DNA of 64,000 bases from Agromyces mariniharenae. Its GTDB lineage: Bacteria; Actinomycetota; Actinomycetes; Actinomycetales; Microbacteriaceae. The stretch covers positions 930,001 to 994,000 of the forward strand of contig NZ_VSSB01000002.1 in the NCBI RefSeq assembly GCF_008122505.1. Direction: 5' to 3'. The position numbers were made by a program, and so were the translations under genes. Below, in pieces: positions 25,148 through 33,114 of the stretch (its first letter is position 1; each line of letters opens with the position of its first letter). A model generated the notes under the pieces. The model worked only from the letters and a program-made list of their open reading frames with translations, was not told the DNA's origin and searched no databases.

Positions 25148-27739
25148 TCATCCGTCGGGCCGTGCCTCCATCGCGAGTGCAAGCGCCTCGCTGCGCGGAA
25201 GAGCTCGACCGGCGTCCCTCGCAGCTTCGAACCGGGCCGCCCCTTCCGACGCGAGCACCTGCCGCACGAAGGGCGCCTGCGTGAGGCTCGCCCGGCGGTC
25301 GCCCATCCCGGTGCGTGTGCGTGATGCCTCCGCGGCACCGAGGAGCATGCCGCTGCGGTCGAGGTCGCCGGACATGGCCGCGCACGCCGCCAGCCCCTCC
25401 AGCTCGTAGCCGGTCCCGTCCTCGAAGCCCAGCTCCAACGACAGTTCCAGCGCCCGCACGAACAGGTCGGGTCGCCCCTCACCGAGGGCCAGTCGCGACC
25501 AGCCGCAATTCGTGAGGGCGACCGCCTCCACGAACCGGTCACCGATGCGGCCCGCATCGGCGACCACCTCCTCGGCCGCCGCGAGCGCCGCATCAGGATG
25601 TCCCCGATAGAGCTCGATCGTGCCGAGGCTCGCTCGGAAGAAGGCGTTGAACGTGGGGTCCAGCTCGGCGGGCACGAGCCCGATGGCGCGGCGCTGCAGC
25701 GACTCCGCGAGATCGAGGTCGGGCGGGGAGCCCCACGTCCGCATGGTGCTCAGCACGGTCAGCGCGCACGCCTCTCCGAAGGCGTCGCCGGCCGCATGGA
25801 AGAGGTCCGCGCTCTCCTCGATCGCCGCCGGATCGATCCCGGCCCCGGGCTGCAGCAGCGAGACCCAACCCGAGATCGCGAGTGCGATCGCCCGGGTGCG
25901 ATCGGTGAGCCTCGCCCCGGCGGCGAGCACGTCCTCCATCCATGCCTTCGCCTCGGGAAGCTGGTTGCGGATCCACCAGTACAGCAGCACCCGCCACACG
26001 GCGTCGACCACGGCCTCGGCCGCGCCGATGGCGATGAGGTGGCGATATCCCGATCGGATGTTGTCCCGCTCCGTCTCCAACCGGTCCAGTGCCGCCACCT
26101 GCGTGGCGCCCCGCAGTCGGGGTTCGATCTCGACCGCAAGACGGACGTAGTGATCGGCATGGGCCCGACGCACCGCTTCGACATCGGTCTCGTGCTCGAA
26201 TCGGTCGGTCGCCACCTCCCGTACCGGCACGAGCATGGAGTAGAACGGCACGCCGGCATGGTCGTGCCGTCGCAGGAGGCTGCCGTCGACGAGCTCGAGG
26301 ACCGCCTCGAGCAGGTCGGGCGCCCAGGGCGCACCTGAGGCGACCGCCTCAGCGGCGTCGAGACTGAATGCGCCCGTGAACACGCCGATCCGCGTGAACA
26401 GCGCCTGGGCCTCGGCACCCAGCAGGTCGACGCTCCACTCCACCGTCGCGCGGATCGTACGCTGGCGCTCGGGCACATCGCGCGCGCCGGTCCCGAGCAG
26501 CGGCAGCGCGCGATCGAGCCGTTCCAGCATCGCCGCCGGTGTCAGCGCCCGAACGCGGATCGCCGCAAGCTCGATGGCGAGCGGCACGCCATCGAGCGCC
26601 CGGCAGATGCCGGCCACCTCGCGGGCGTTGTCATCGGTGACCTCGAAGGTCGGGTCCGCCGCCTTGGCCCGGTCGCGGAAGAGACGGACCGCTGGGGCGG
26701 AGAGGATCTCGCGGAGGGCCGTGCCCTCCGGTTCTGCGGGAACCCCCAGCGGATCCACGTCGAAGACCTGCTCGCTCCGCAGCCGCAGTCGCGTTCGGCT
26801 CGTCACCAGCACCTTCGCCTGTGGCAGCGCGTCGAGCAGCATCGTGACCAGCGGGGCGGACGAGACGACCTGTTCGAAGTTGTCGAGCAGGATGAGGTCG
26901 CGCCGCCCCCGCCTCGCGATGGCCAGCCCCTCGATCATGGATCGGTGGCCGAGGTCGCGGACGCCGAAGCGTCGCGCGATGGTCGGGAGCACGTCCCGAT
27001 CCTCCCGGACGTGCTCGATCGGCACGAACGTGACCCGATCGAACCGGTCGCGGACTCGGCGAGCCACTTCGAGCGCCAAACGCGTCTTGCCGATCCCACC
27101 CGCTCCGACGAGCGTGATGAGCCGCGGGCCACCTTCATCGTCGATCCACGCGAGCAGGGCGTCGATCTCGGCTTCGCGCCCGACGACGTCGGTCGACGGA
27201 GCCGGAAGGAGGTCACCGGTCGGCTCCTCCGCGTCATGGGCTGGACGCGCCCGCGAAGCGTCGAAGCGCTCGGCGAGGAGGGTCGCGAGGTCGGCTTCGA
27301 CGAGGCCCGCGAGCTCGGCGGCATCCGTGAAGGGCTTGTAGGAGGCGGAGTCGTCGTCGCGGACCCGTTCGAGCAGCGTCTCCAGACGCGCCTCGCGGTC
27401 GACCGACCGCTTCACGTAGATGAGCTTGGGCATCTCCCGGGGTACGAGGCGGTACTCGTCCTCGAGACCCGAGAGCTGCTCGCCGGGTGCGATCCATCCG
27501 TACTGCTGCCAGTAGATGCCGATGAAGACGTCGCTCTGCGTTAGGTACGCTCGATACAGCTCGCGGGGCGGATGCGGACGTGCGCCGAGCTCGAACATGA
27601 CGGGTGCGAGATGCAGACGCTCGACGGCGCCTCGCACTGCCGATCGCTCCGCCTCCAGTTCGCGCAGCGTGGAGCTCACGAAGATCCGCAGGAGCTGGTC
27701 GGGCGTCCTGATGACGGGCTCGTCGGTCGGATCGCTCAC
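25148..27739 (-). CDS. DUF4062 (TIR-like)-NB-ARC STAND ATPase 1
   Basis: An 863-residue cytoplasmic protein. N-terminus (residues 11-140): DUF4062, with RIFVSSTLRELEAER and YLTQSDVFIGIYWQQYGW...LSGLEDEY, a Rossmann/TIR-like strand-helix pattern. Middle (about 185-480): NB-ARC/STAND ATPase with Walker A LVGAGGIGKTRLAL near 211-219, Walker B DLILLDNFEQV near 282-288, sensor TSRTRLRLRSEQVF and GVPLAIELAA near 382. C-terminus (about 490-863): helical repeats of TPR type, the usual sensor region. In NLR-like bacterial proteins, ligand sensing by the repeats drives ATP-dependent assembly and activates the N-terminal effector. The open frame extends far upstream but that part is antisense to the flotillin gene; the GTG at 27739 aligns with the start of its paralogue at 30114. 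No ribosome site is visible. Confidence 0.85.
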   Translation of the reverse strand: MSDPTDEPVIRTPDQLLRIFVSSTLRELEAERSAVRGAVERLHLAPVMFELGARPHPPRELYRAYLTQSDVFIGIYWQQYGWIAPGEQLSGLEDEYRLVPREMPKLIYVKRSVDREARLETLLERVRDDDSASYKPFTDAAELAGLVEADLATLLAERFDASRARPAHDAEEPTGDLLPAPSTDVVGREAEIDALLAWIDDEGGPRLITLVGAGGIGKTRLALEVARRVRDRFDRVTFVPIEHVREDRDVLPTIARRFGVRDLGHRSMIEGLAIARRGRRDLILLDNFEQVVSSAPLVTMLLDALPQAKVLVTSRTRLRLRSEQVFDVDPLGVPAEPEGTALREILSAPAVRLFRDRAKAADPTFEVTDDNAREVAGICRALDGVPLAIELAAIRVRALTPAAMLERLDRALPLLGTGARDVPERQRTIRATVEWSVDLLGAEAQALFTRIGVFTGAFSLDAAEAVASGAPWAPDLLEAVLELVDGSLLRRHDHAGVPFYSMLVPVREVATDRFEHETDVEAVRRAHADHYVRLAVEIEPRLRGATQVAALDRLETERDNIRSGYRHLIAIGAAEAVVDAVWRVLLYWWIRNQLPEAKAWMEDVLAAGARLTDRTRAIALAISGWVSLLQPGAGIDPAAIEESADLFHAAGDAFGEACALTVLSTMRTWGSPPDLDLAESLQRRAIGLVPAELDPTFNAFFRASLGTIELYRGHPDAALAAAEEVVADAGRIGDRFVEAVALTNCGWSRLALGEGRPDLFVRALELSLELGFEDGTGYELEGLAACAAMSGDLDRSGMLLGAAEASRTRTGMGDRRASLTQAPFVRQVLASEGAARFEAARDAGRALPRSEALALAMEARPDG

Positions 27740-27958
27740 GACGATTCCCGCAACCACTGCGCGCACCAGGACCGGCGCCACATGGGGCCATTGTCGCGTG
27801 CACCTCCGGGGGCGTCCAGTCCGCAGCCGACGCTCGAGCACCCGTTCCAGCACGCCTCGCCGCCACGGTGCCGCCGTCTCGATCGGCCATCCCGTAGTGT
27901 CGTGAGGTCTCGGGGACGAAGGTTCGCACGAGTGATGCGCGAAAGGCCCCGCCGCCGA

Positions 27959-27964
27959 TAGGGT
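27959..27964 (+). promoter_or_regulatory. -10 element of the NfeD-flotillin operon
   Basis: TAGGGT lies 57 bases before the TTG start chosen for the NfeD-like gene, in the 282-base divergent gap shared with STAND ATPase 1. The rest of this gap holds no gene I can support. Confidence 0.45.
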
Positions 27965-28021
27965 GAGTCCACCCGCGGGTGGTCGCCCGCGGGATTCGTG
28001 CGCGAGAGAGGCCTTCCGACG

Positions 28022-28492
28022 TTGCTCCTCCCCTTTCTGATCGTCGGGGGCCTCGGCCTCGTCCTGCTCGTCATCTCGCTCCTGCTCGGCGACATCTTCG
28101 ATCACTTCGACATCGGCGACGGCGCGATCTCGGGCACGGCGCTCGCCGTCGGCCTGGTGGTCTTCGGGGCGGCCGGCGCACTGACGGTGACCTGGGGGCT
28201 CGACCTCGTCTGGGCGTACGTGCTCGCCGCAGTGCTCGCCGTCGTCGCCTACCTGCTGAGTGCCGTCGCGGTGCGCAGCCTGACCCGCAGCTCCGACGGC
28301 GTACCGGCGTCGGCCCTGGGACTCACGGGCGTCGCGAAGTCCGACGTGTCGTCGTCGGGCGGCGAGGTCAGCCTCGACGGCCCCGGTGAGATCGAACGGC
28401 GGCTCGCCTGGTCGGATGCTCCGATCGCCGAAGGCGCGCGGATCCGCGTGATCGAGCACGCCGGCACGCGGGTCAAGGTCGTCGCCGACTGA
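28022..28492 (+). CDS. NfeD-like membrane protein
   Basis: A 156-residue protein with two to three N-terminal membrane segments (MLLPFLIVGGLGLVLLVISLL, then about residues 34-80) and a C-terminal OB-fold domain (from GLTGVAKSDVSSSGGEVSLDG to RIRVIEHAGTRVKVVAD), the layout of short NfeD proteins that partner flotillins in membrane microdomains. The TTG at 28022 is preferred because AGAGAGG lies ten bases upstream; a GTG at 27998 would place that site inside the gene and add eight polar residues before the membrane segment. Flotillin follows after 70 bases. Confidence 0.85.
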   Translation: MLLPFLIVGGLGLVLLVISLLLGDIFDHFDIGDGAISGTALAVGLVVFGAAGALTVTWGLDLVWAYVLAAVLAVVAYLLSAVAVRSLTRSSDGVPASALGLTGVAKSDVSSSGGEVSLDGPGEIERRLAWSDAPIAEGARIRVIEHAGTRVKVVAD

Positions 28493-28562
28493 CCACGCCC
28501 CTGACCCCGCACCACCCCTGCCCCATCCCCTCCTGACCGCTCCGTTCCTGAAAGGACCGCCC

Positions 28563-30020
28563 GTGCTCGATCCCTTCCTCGTGCAGGTGATCTCGATCGT
28601 CGCGATCGCGATCGCACTCATCGCCCTGCTCGTCTTCATCGGCCGCCGCATCCGGCGCGTGCCGCCGAACGAGGCCCTCGTCATCGTCGGCCGCGGCGCC
28701 GGACGCCCGGCTCCCGGAGAGGCTCCCGTCGGCCAGCGGGTCGTCATCGGCGGCCGCACCTTCGTGTGGCCGATCCTCCAGCAGGGCTTCGCGATCTCGC
28801 TCGAGCAGCGCCAGATCGGCATCACGGTCGAGGGCGTCGACAAGAACCGCATCAAGATCGCCATCAAGGCGTCGATCAACTTCAAGGTGAGCGGCACCGA
28901 GGAGGGCGTGCGGCGAGCCGCGCAGCGCTTCCTGTCGCAGCAGGAGCTGCTCACCGAGATCATCAAGGAGTCGCTCGAGGGCTCGCTGCGCTCGATCGTG
29001 GGCGACATGACGATCGAGCAGATCATCTCCGACCGCAAGAGCCTCTCCGACCGCGTCGTCGCCGAGACGAAGGCCGACCTCGTCGAGCAGGGCCTCCAGG
29101 TCGACCTCCTCAACATCTCCGACATCTCGACGCCCGGCAGCGACTACCTCGCCAACCTCGGCCGCGCCGAGGCCGCGCGCGCCCGCCAGGTCGCCGAGGT
29201 CAGCGAGGCCGAGGCGGCGCGGGCGAGCGAGTTCGCCCGCATCGAGGCCGCAGAGCAGATCGCCGAGCGTCAGAAGGCGCTGAGCCTCAAGCAGGCCGGC
29301 ATCAAGGCCGAGACCGACCGCGCGAACGCCGAAGCCGAGGCATCCGGCCTGCTCGCGAAGGCCGAGCAGGACAAGCTCGTCGCCACGCAGGAGCGCGAGG
29401 CCCTCGCCGAGCAGGCGCTCGTGACGCAGGAGAAGCTCGACATCGACGTGCGCAAGCCCGCCGAGGCGGAGGCCTACGCCGAGGTGCAGCGCGCGAACGC
29501 GCAGCGCGACGCGGCCAACGCCGCCACCGAGGCCGACGCCTACAAGCGCACGAAGATCGCCGAGGCGAACAAGGTCGCCGCCGTGCAGGACGCCGAGGCG
29601 TCGGCGACGGCCGTGCGCGTCTCCGGCGAGGCCGAGCGCGACCGTCAGGTGGCGCTCGCGGCCGGTATCCGGGCCGAGGGCGAGGCACGCGCCGCCGCCA
29701 TCCAGGCCGAGGGCATCGCGGATGCCGCGGCGACCGACGCGAAGGCCATCGCCCTGAAGAAGTACGGCGAGGCGGCCCTCGCGCAGGAGATCATCTCCCG
29801 CCTGCCCGAGATCGTGCGCGCGGCCGCGGAGCCGATCGGCAACATCGACACGCTCACGGTCGTCTCGACCGACGGTGCGAGCGCGATCACGAAGACCGTC
29901 GGCCAGGTGCTCGGCGAGGGCACCGAGGTCGTCAAGTCGCTGACCGGGCTCGACGTCGGAGCGATCCTCGCCGGCCTCGCGGGCGGCCAGCTCGTGAAGG
30001 CCGAGACGCCGCGCGACTGA
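28563..30020 (+). CDS. Flotillin-like SPFH/band 7 protein
   Basis: A 485-residue membrane-associated scaffold protein: one N-terminal membrane anchor (FLVQVISIVAIAIALIALLVFI), an SPFH/band 7 domain (about residues 35-200, with RVPPNEALVIVGRG and IRRVP-type entry), then a long Ala/Glu coiled coil (about 200-400) and a flotillin-type C-terminus (EIVRAAAEPIGNIDTLTVVS). Flotillins organise functional membrane microdomains in bacteria and stabilise associated complexes. AAAGGA six bases before the GTG. It is bracketed by the two DUF4062-NB-ARC genes, one upstream divergent and one downstream co-oriented, an arrangement not typical of flotillin operons. Confidence 0.92.
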   Translation: MLDPFLVQVISIVAIAIALIALLVFIGRRIRRVPPNEALVIVGRGAGRPAPGEAPVGQRVVIGGRTFVWPILQQGFAISLEQRQIGITVEGVDKNRIKIAIKASINFKVSGTEEGVRRAAQRFLSQQELLTEIIKESLEGSLRSIVGDMTIEQIISDRKSLSDRVVAETKADLVEQGLQVDLLNISDISTPGSDYLANLGRAEAARARQVAEVSEAEAARASEFARIEAAEQIAERQKALSLKQAGIKAETDRANAEAEASGLLAKAEQDKLVATQEREALAEQALVTQEKLDIDVRKPAEAEAYAEVQRANAQRDAANAATEADAYKRTKIAEANKVAAVQDAEASATAVRVSGEAERDRQVALAAGIRAEGEARAAAIQAEGIADAAATDAKAIALKKYGEAALAQEIISRLPEIVRAAAEPIGNIDTLTVVSTDGASAITKTVGQVLGEGTEVVKSLTGLDVGAILAGLAGGQLVKAETPRD

Positions 30021-30030
30021 TCCCGACGAC

Positions 30031-30057
30031 GGGCGGGCACGTCCGCAGTGCCCGCCC
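30031..30057 (+). terminator. Terminator after flotillin
   Basis: A 10-bp perfect stem (30031-30040 with 30048-30057) and 7-base loop, ten bases after the flotillin stop. It separates the flotillin transcript from the downstream STAND gene, which has its own -10. Confidence 0.75.
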
Positions 30058-30084
30058 ATCGGCCGATCGCCGGAGCCCGAGGGC

Positions 30085-30090
30085 TAGACT
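30085..30090 (+). promoter_or_regulatory. -10 element of STAND ATPase 2
   Basis: TAGACT, 29 bases before the ATG at 30114, overlapping nothing else; transcription would start about 30097 with a short leader containing GGGGAGG. Confidence 0.5.
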
Positions 30091-30113
30091 GCAGCCAGCG
30101 CCCTGGGGAGGTC

Positions 30114-32651
30114 ATGGCGGTGGACTCGACGGCGATCCGGACACCCGACCAGCGGCTCCGCGTGTTCGTCAGCTCGACCCTCCGCGAGCTCGCGGCCGAG
30201 CGCGCCGCCGCGCGCGCCGCCATCGAACGCCTGATGCTGACGCCGGTCATGTTCGAGCTCGGCTCCCGCCCGCACCCGCCGCGCGACCTCTACCGCGCCT
30301 ACCTCGCGCAGAGCGACATCTTCGTCGGCATCTACGGCGCGAGCTACGGGTGGATCGCGCCCGGCGAGGACGTCTCGGGCCTCGAGGACGAATACTCGCT
30401 CGCCGAGGGGATGCCGCGCCTCGTCTACCTGACGAACGGGCACGGTTCCCGCGACGGACGACTCGAGGCGCTCGTGGACCGGATCCGAAGCCGGGATGAC
30501 GTGTCGTACGCCACGTTCCGCGACCCCGCGGAGCTCGAGGAGCTCGTCGCCCGCGATCTGGCACTGCTCATCGGCGAGCGGTTCGACCGGGGCCGCGCGA
30601 CCGAGCCGGCGCGGCAGGGCGAGGCGCTCCCCGCCCCCGTCGACTCCTTCGTCGGGCGGCAGGTCGATGTCGCGGCGGTCGGCGATCTGCTCCTGTCGCA
30701 ACGCGATCGTCTCGTGACGCTGATCGGACCGGGCGGAGTGGGCAAGACCCGGCTCGCGATCGCCTCGGCAGCGGGTGCCGCGGAGGCGTTCGCCGCCGGC
30801 GTGCACTTCATCGACCTCGCACCGGTGCGCGACGCCTCGCTCGTGATCCCGGCGATCGCGTCGTCGCTCGGGGTCATCGACGTCGGCGACGGGCGCCTCG
30901 AGGAGCGGGTGGCCACGGCGATCGGCGATCGGCCGACGCTCCTCGTCGTCGACAACCTCGAGCACGTGCTCGACGCGGCACCGCAGCTCGCGCGACTGCT
31001 CGCGGCCGCGCAGGGTGCCGTCGTACTCGCGACGAGCCGCGTCGCCCTGGGCATCGCGGGCGAGCACCGTTACGAGGTGCGCCCGCTCGCGATCCGCGAC
31101 GACCGAGCGGATGCCGCGGCGCCCGGTCCGGCGGAGCAGTTGTTCCTCGACCGCGCCCGGGCCGCAGGGGCCGTGGGCCTCGGGAACGGCGACGTCGACG
31201 ACATCCGCGCCGTGTGCCGTGCCCTGGACGGGCTGCCGCTCGCCATCGAGCTGGCCGCCGCGCGCACGCGACTCCTGACGCCGGCCGAGCTTCGCGAGCG
31301 ACTCGAGCGCGGACTGGACATCCTCCCCGAAGCCGGCCCCGACCGGCCCGAACGGCAGCGCACCCTCGCCCGGACCATCGACTGGAGCGTCGACCTCCTC
31401 GATGACGAGGCGCGGGACGCGTTCGACGTGATCGGCGTCTTCTCGGGCGGATTCGACCTCGACGCGGCATCCGCCCTCATCGGTCATGACGCCCTCGAAC
31501 CCGTGGCGCGGCTCGTGGACGCGAGCCTCGTCGTGCATGAGACCGCTGGCCGGTCGAGCCGGTTCACGATGCTGACGACCGTGCGGACGGCGTCGCTCGA
31601 GCGTGCCGCCGCCGAAGGCAACACGAACGCCCTCGCGGATCGCCACGCGGCTCATTTCATCGCGGTCGCTCGCCAGCAGGGTCCGCGGCTCTACGGGCCC
31701 GGCGGCGTCGACACGCTCTGGGGACTGCGCGCCGACCACGAGAACCTGCGCGCAGCGGGCCGGACGCTGCTCGACCAGGGACGCGCCGAAGAGCTCGAGG
31801 TGCTCGCGTGGCGGCTCTTCCCGTTCTGGTGGGCGAGCGGACGCCAGGGCGAGGTGACCGCCTGGATGCGCGAGCTCCTCGCGCGGCATCCGCTCGAGGG
31901 CCGTGCGCGGGCGTCGGCGCTGTACTTCACCGGCTCGATCACCTTCGGCGACGCGGATCGCACCGACGCGGTGCGCGACCTGCGCGAGAGCGCCGAGGGC
32001 TTCGCGGCCGTCGGCGACGTGCTCGGCGAGGCGTTCGCGCGCAACTCGCTCGCCCTGGCGCTCGCCGACCGGAGCGTGGGCGACCTGCCGGGGGCGGACC
32101 GCGAGATCGCCCGAGGGTTCGCGCTCTTCGCAGAGCGGCGCCATCCGCTCGGCGAGAGCCTGGCGCACGTCATCCACGGCCTGCTGCGGCTGGCGGCCGA
32201 CGATGTCATGGGCGCGCATCGCGCGTTCCTGCGCGGCGACGAGATCGCCGCGGCCGGACGTGACGAGTTCAGCCGAGCCATGAGCGAGCATCACGTCGGC
32301 GTCGCCGAGGTGCTCGCGGGTGACCCGGTCACCGCCGAGCCGCGGTTCAAGAACAGCCTCCGGCGTTCGCTCCGGCTCTTCTACGTCGAGGGCATCGCGC
32401 ACGCGCTCGAGGCGCTGTGCGCCGTCGCGGCCGATCGCGGCGATGTCGAGCGTGCGGCGACGCTGCTCGGTGCGGCTCGCGCGGCCCGCGCCATCAGCGG
32501 CGTCTACAACAGCCCACCGCTCGCCGCCTTCGCACAGACGGCGCGCCGGCTCGAGGACGAGCATGGGCACGAACCCGGGTTCGCCGGGTGGGTGGCGGCG
32601 GGTGCGGACCTCGGGACGGCGGCCGCGGCGGCGTACGCGCTCGGCGAGTGA
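30114..32651 (+). CDS. DUF4062 (TIR-like)-NB-ARC STAND ATPase 2
   Basis: An 845-residue paralogue of the gene at 25148. DUF4062 at residues 8-130 (RVFVSSTLRELAAER, YLAQSDIFVGIYGASYGW, VSGLEDEY), NB-ARC at about 180-460 with Walker A LIGPGGVGKTRLAI near 203-211, Walker B TLLVVDNLEHV near 278-284, ATSRVALGIAGEH and GLPLAIELAA, and C-terminal TPR-like repeats. By eye 68 of 87 residues match the paralogue across the DUF4062 core, while the repeat region is much more different, as expected if effectors are shared and sensors diverge. Start may be ATG 30114 or GTG 30120; GGGGAGG is better spaced for the latter. A ligand or effector activity is not known. Confidence 0.86.
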   Translation: MAVDSTAIRTPDQRLRVFVSSTLRELAAERAAARAAIERLMLTPVMFELGSRPHPPRDLYRAYLAQSDIFVGIYGASYGWIAPGEDVSGLEDEYSLAEGMPRLVYLTNGHGSRDGRLEALVDRIRSRDDVSYATFRDPAELEELVARDLALLIGERFDRGRATEPARQGEALPAPVDSFVGRQVDVAAVGDLLLSQRDRLVTLIGPGGVGKTRLAIASAAGAAEAFAAGVHFIDLAPVRDASLVIPAIASSLGVIDVGDGRLEERVATAIGDRPTLLVVDNLEHVLDAAPQLARLLAAAQGAVVLATSRVALGIAGEHRYEVRPLAIRDDRADAAAPGPAEQLFLDRARAAGAVGLGNGDVDDIRAVCRALDGLPLAIELAAARTRLLTPAELRERLERGLDILPEAGPDRPERQRTLARTIDWSVDLLDDEARDAFDVIGVFSGGFDLDAASALIGHDALEPVARLVDASLVVHETAGRSSRFTMLTTVRTASLERAAAEGNTNALADRHAAHFIAVARQQGPRLYGPGGVDTLWGLRADHENLRAAGRTLLDQGRAEELEVLAWRLFPFWWASGRQGEVTAWMRELLARHPLEGRARASALYFTGSITFGDADRTDAVRDLRESAEGFAAVGDVLGEAFARNSLALALADRSVGDLPGADREIARGFALFAERRHPLGESLAHVIHGLLRLAADDVMGAHRAFLRGDEIAAAGRDEFSRAMSEHHVGVAEVLAGDPVTAEPRFKNSLRRSLRLFYVEGIAHALEALCAVAADRGDVERAATLLGAARAARAISGVYNSPPLAAFAQTARRLEDEHGHEPGFAGWVAAGADLGTAAAAAYALGE

Positions 32652-32685
32652 ATCGACCGTTTCCTTCGCCTCCTGACGGCCCGAT

Positions 32686-33075
32686 TCAGCGGTCGGCGGC
32701 GTCGAACTCCCGCCGCAGGTACTTCGGTGCCTGGATGCGCCACGCCTCGGTCACGAGCTCGGCGAGATGGTCGTCGTCGATGCCGGCCATGCGGAAGGCG
32801 ACCTTCGGCTCACCCCACCTCGTGGTCGTGCGCAGGAACACGTCGGGCGCCATCTCGACGAGGGCCAGCGCGTCGATGCGATCGGCGACCTTGACCCCGA
32901 CGACGAGCTCGCCCGCGATGATCGCCCGCATGTCTTCGGGGATGCTCGGCCACGGGTGGCACTCCCACGCGTAGAGCCTGCCGCGCACGAACCACGCGGC
33001 ACCGCCGGTGGTCGCGCGCTCCTCGCTGCCGGGCAGCCCCGTGGCGGTGCGGCGGACGTCGTCGAGGGTGGCCAC
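32686..33075 (-). CDS. MmcQ/YjbR family protein (copy 1)
   Basis: A 129-residue CyaY-like-fold protein with the family pattern: ATLDDVRRTATGLPGSEER at the start, WFVRGRLYAWE, VEMAPDVFLRTTTRWGEPKVAFRM and the C-terminal EAWRIQAPKYLRREF. These proteins are called DNA-binding by analogy only. The GTG at 33075 has TAGGCT six bases upstream (leaderless). A second member lies at 42102; the two are only distantly similar. Confidence 0.85.
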   Translation of the reverse strand: MATLDDVRRTATGLPGSEERATTGGAAWFVRGRLYAWECHPWPSIPEDMRAIIAGELVVGVKVADRIDALALVEMAPDVFLRTTTRWGEPKVAFRMAGIDDDHLAELVTEAWRIQAPKYLRREFDAADR

Positions 33076-33081
33076 GGACCG

Positions 33082-33087
33082 AGCCTA
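33082..33087 (-). promoter_or_regulatory. -10 element, leaderless promoter of MmcQ copy 1
   Basis: TAGGCT on the minus strand six bases before the GTG at 33075. Confidence 0.45.
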
Positions 33088-33114
33088 TGGCGCACCCCCG
33101 ACCTGAAGAAGAGC

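Noticed and set aside
27740..29125. Amino-terminal extension of STAND ATPase 1 up to 29125
   Set aside because: The extension is antisense to the NfeD and flotillin genes and has no homology to the paralogue, which starts at the equivalent of 27739.
28473..30059. Minus-strand frame opposite flotillin, Leu/Gly/Asp-rich, looking repetitive
   Set aside because: The apparent repeats mirror the Ala/Glu coiled coil of flotillin on the other strand.
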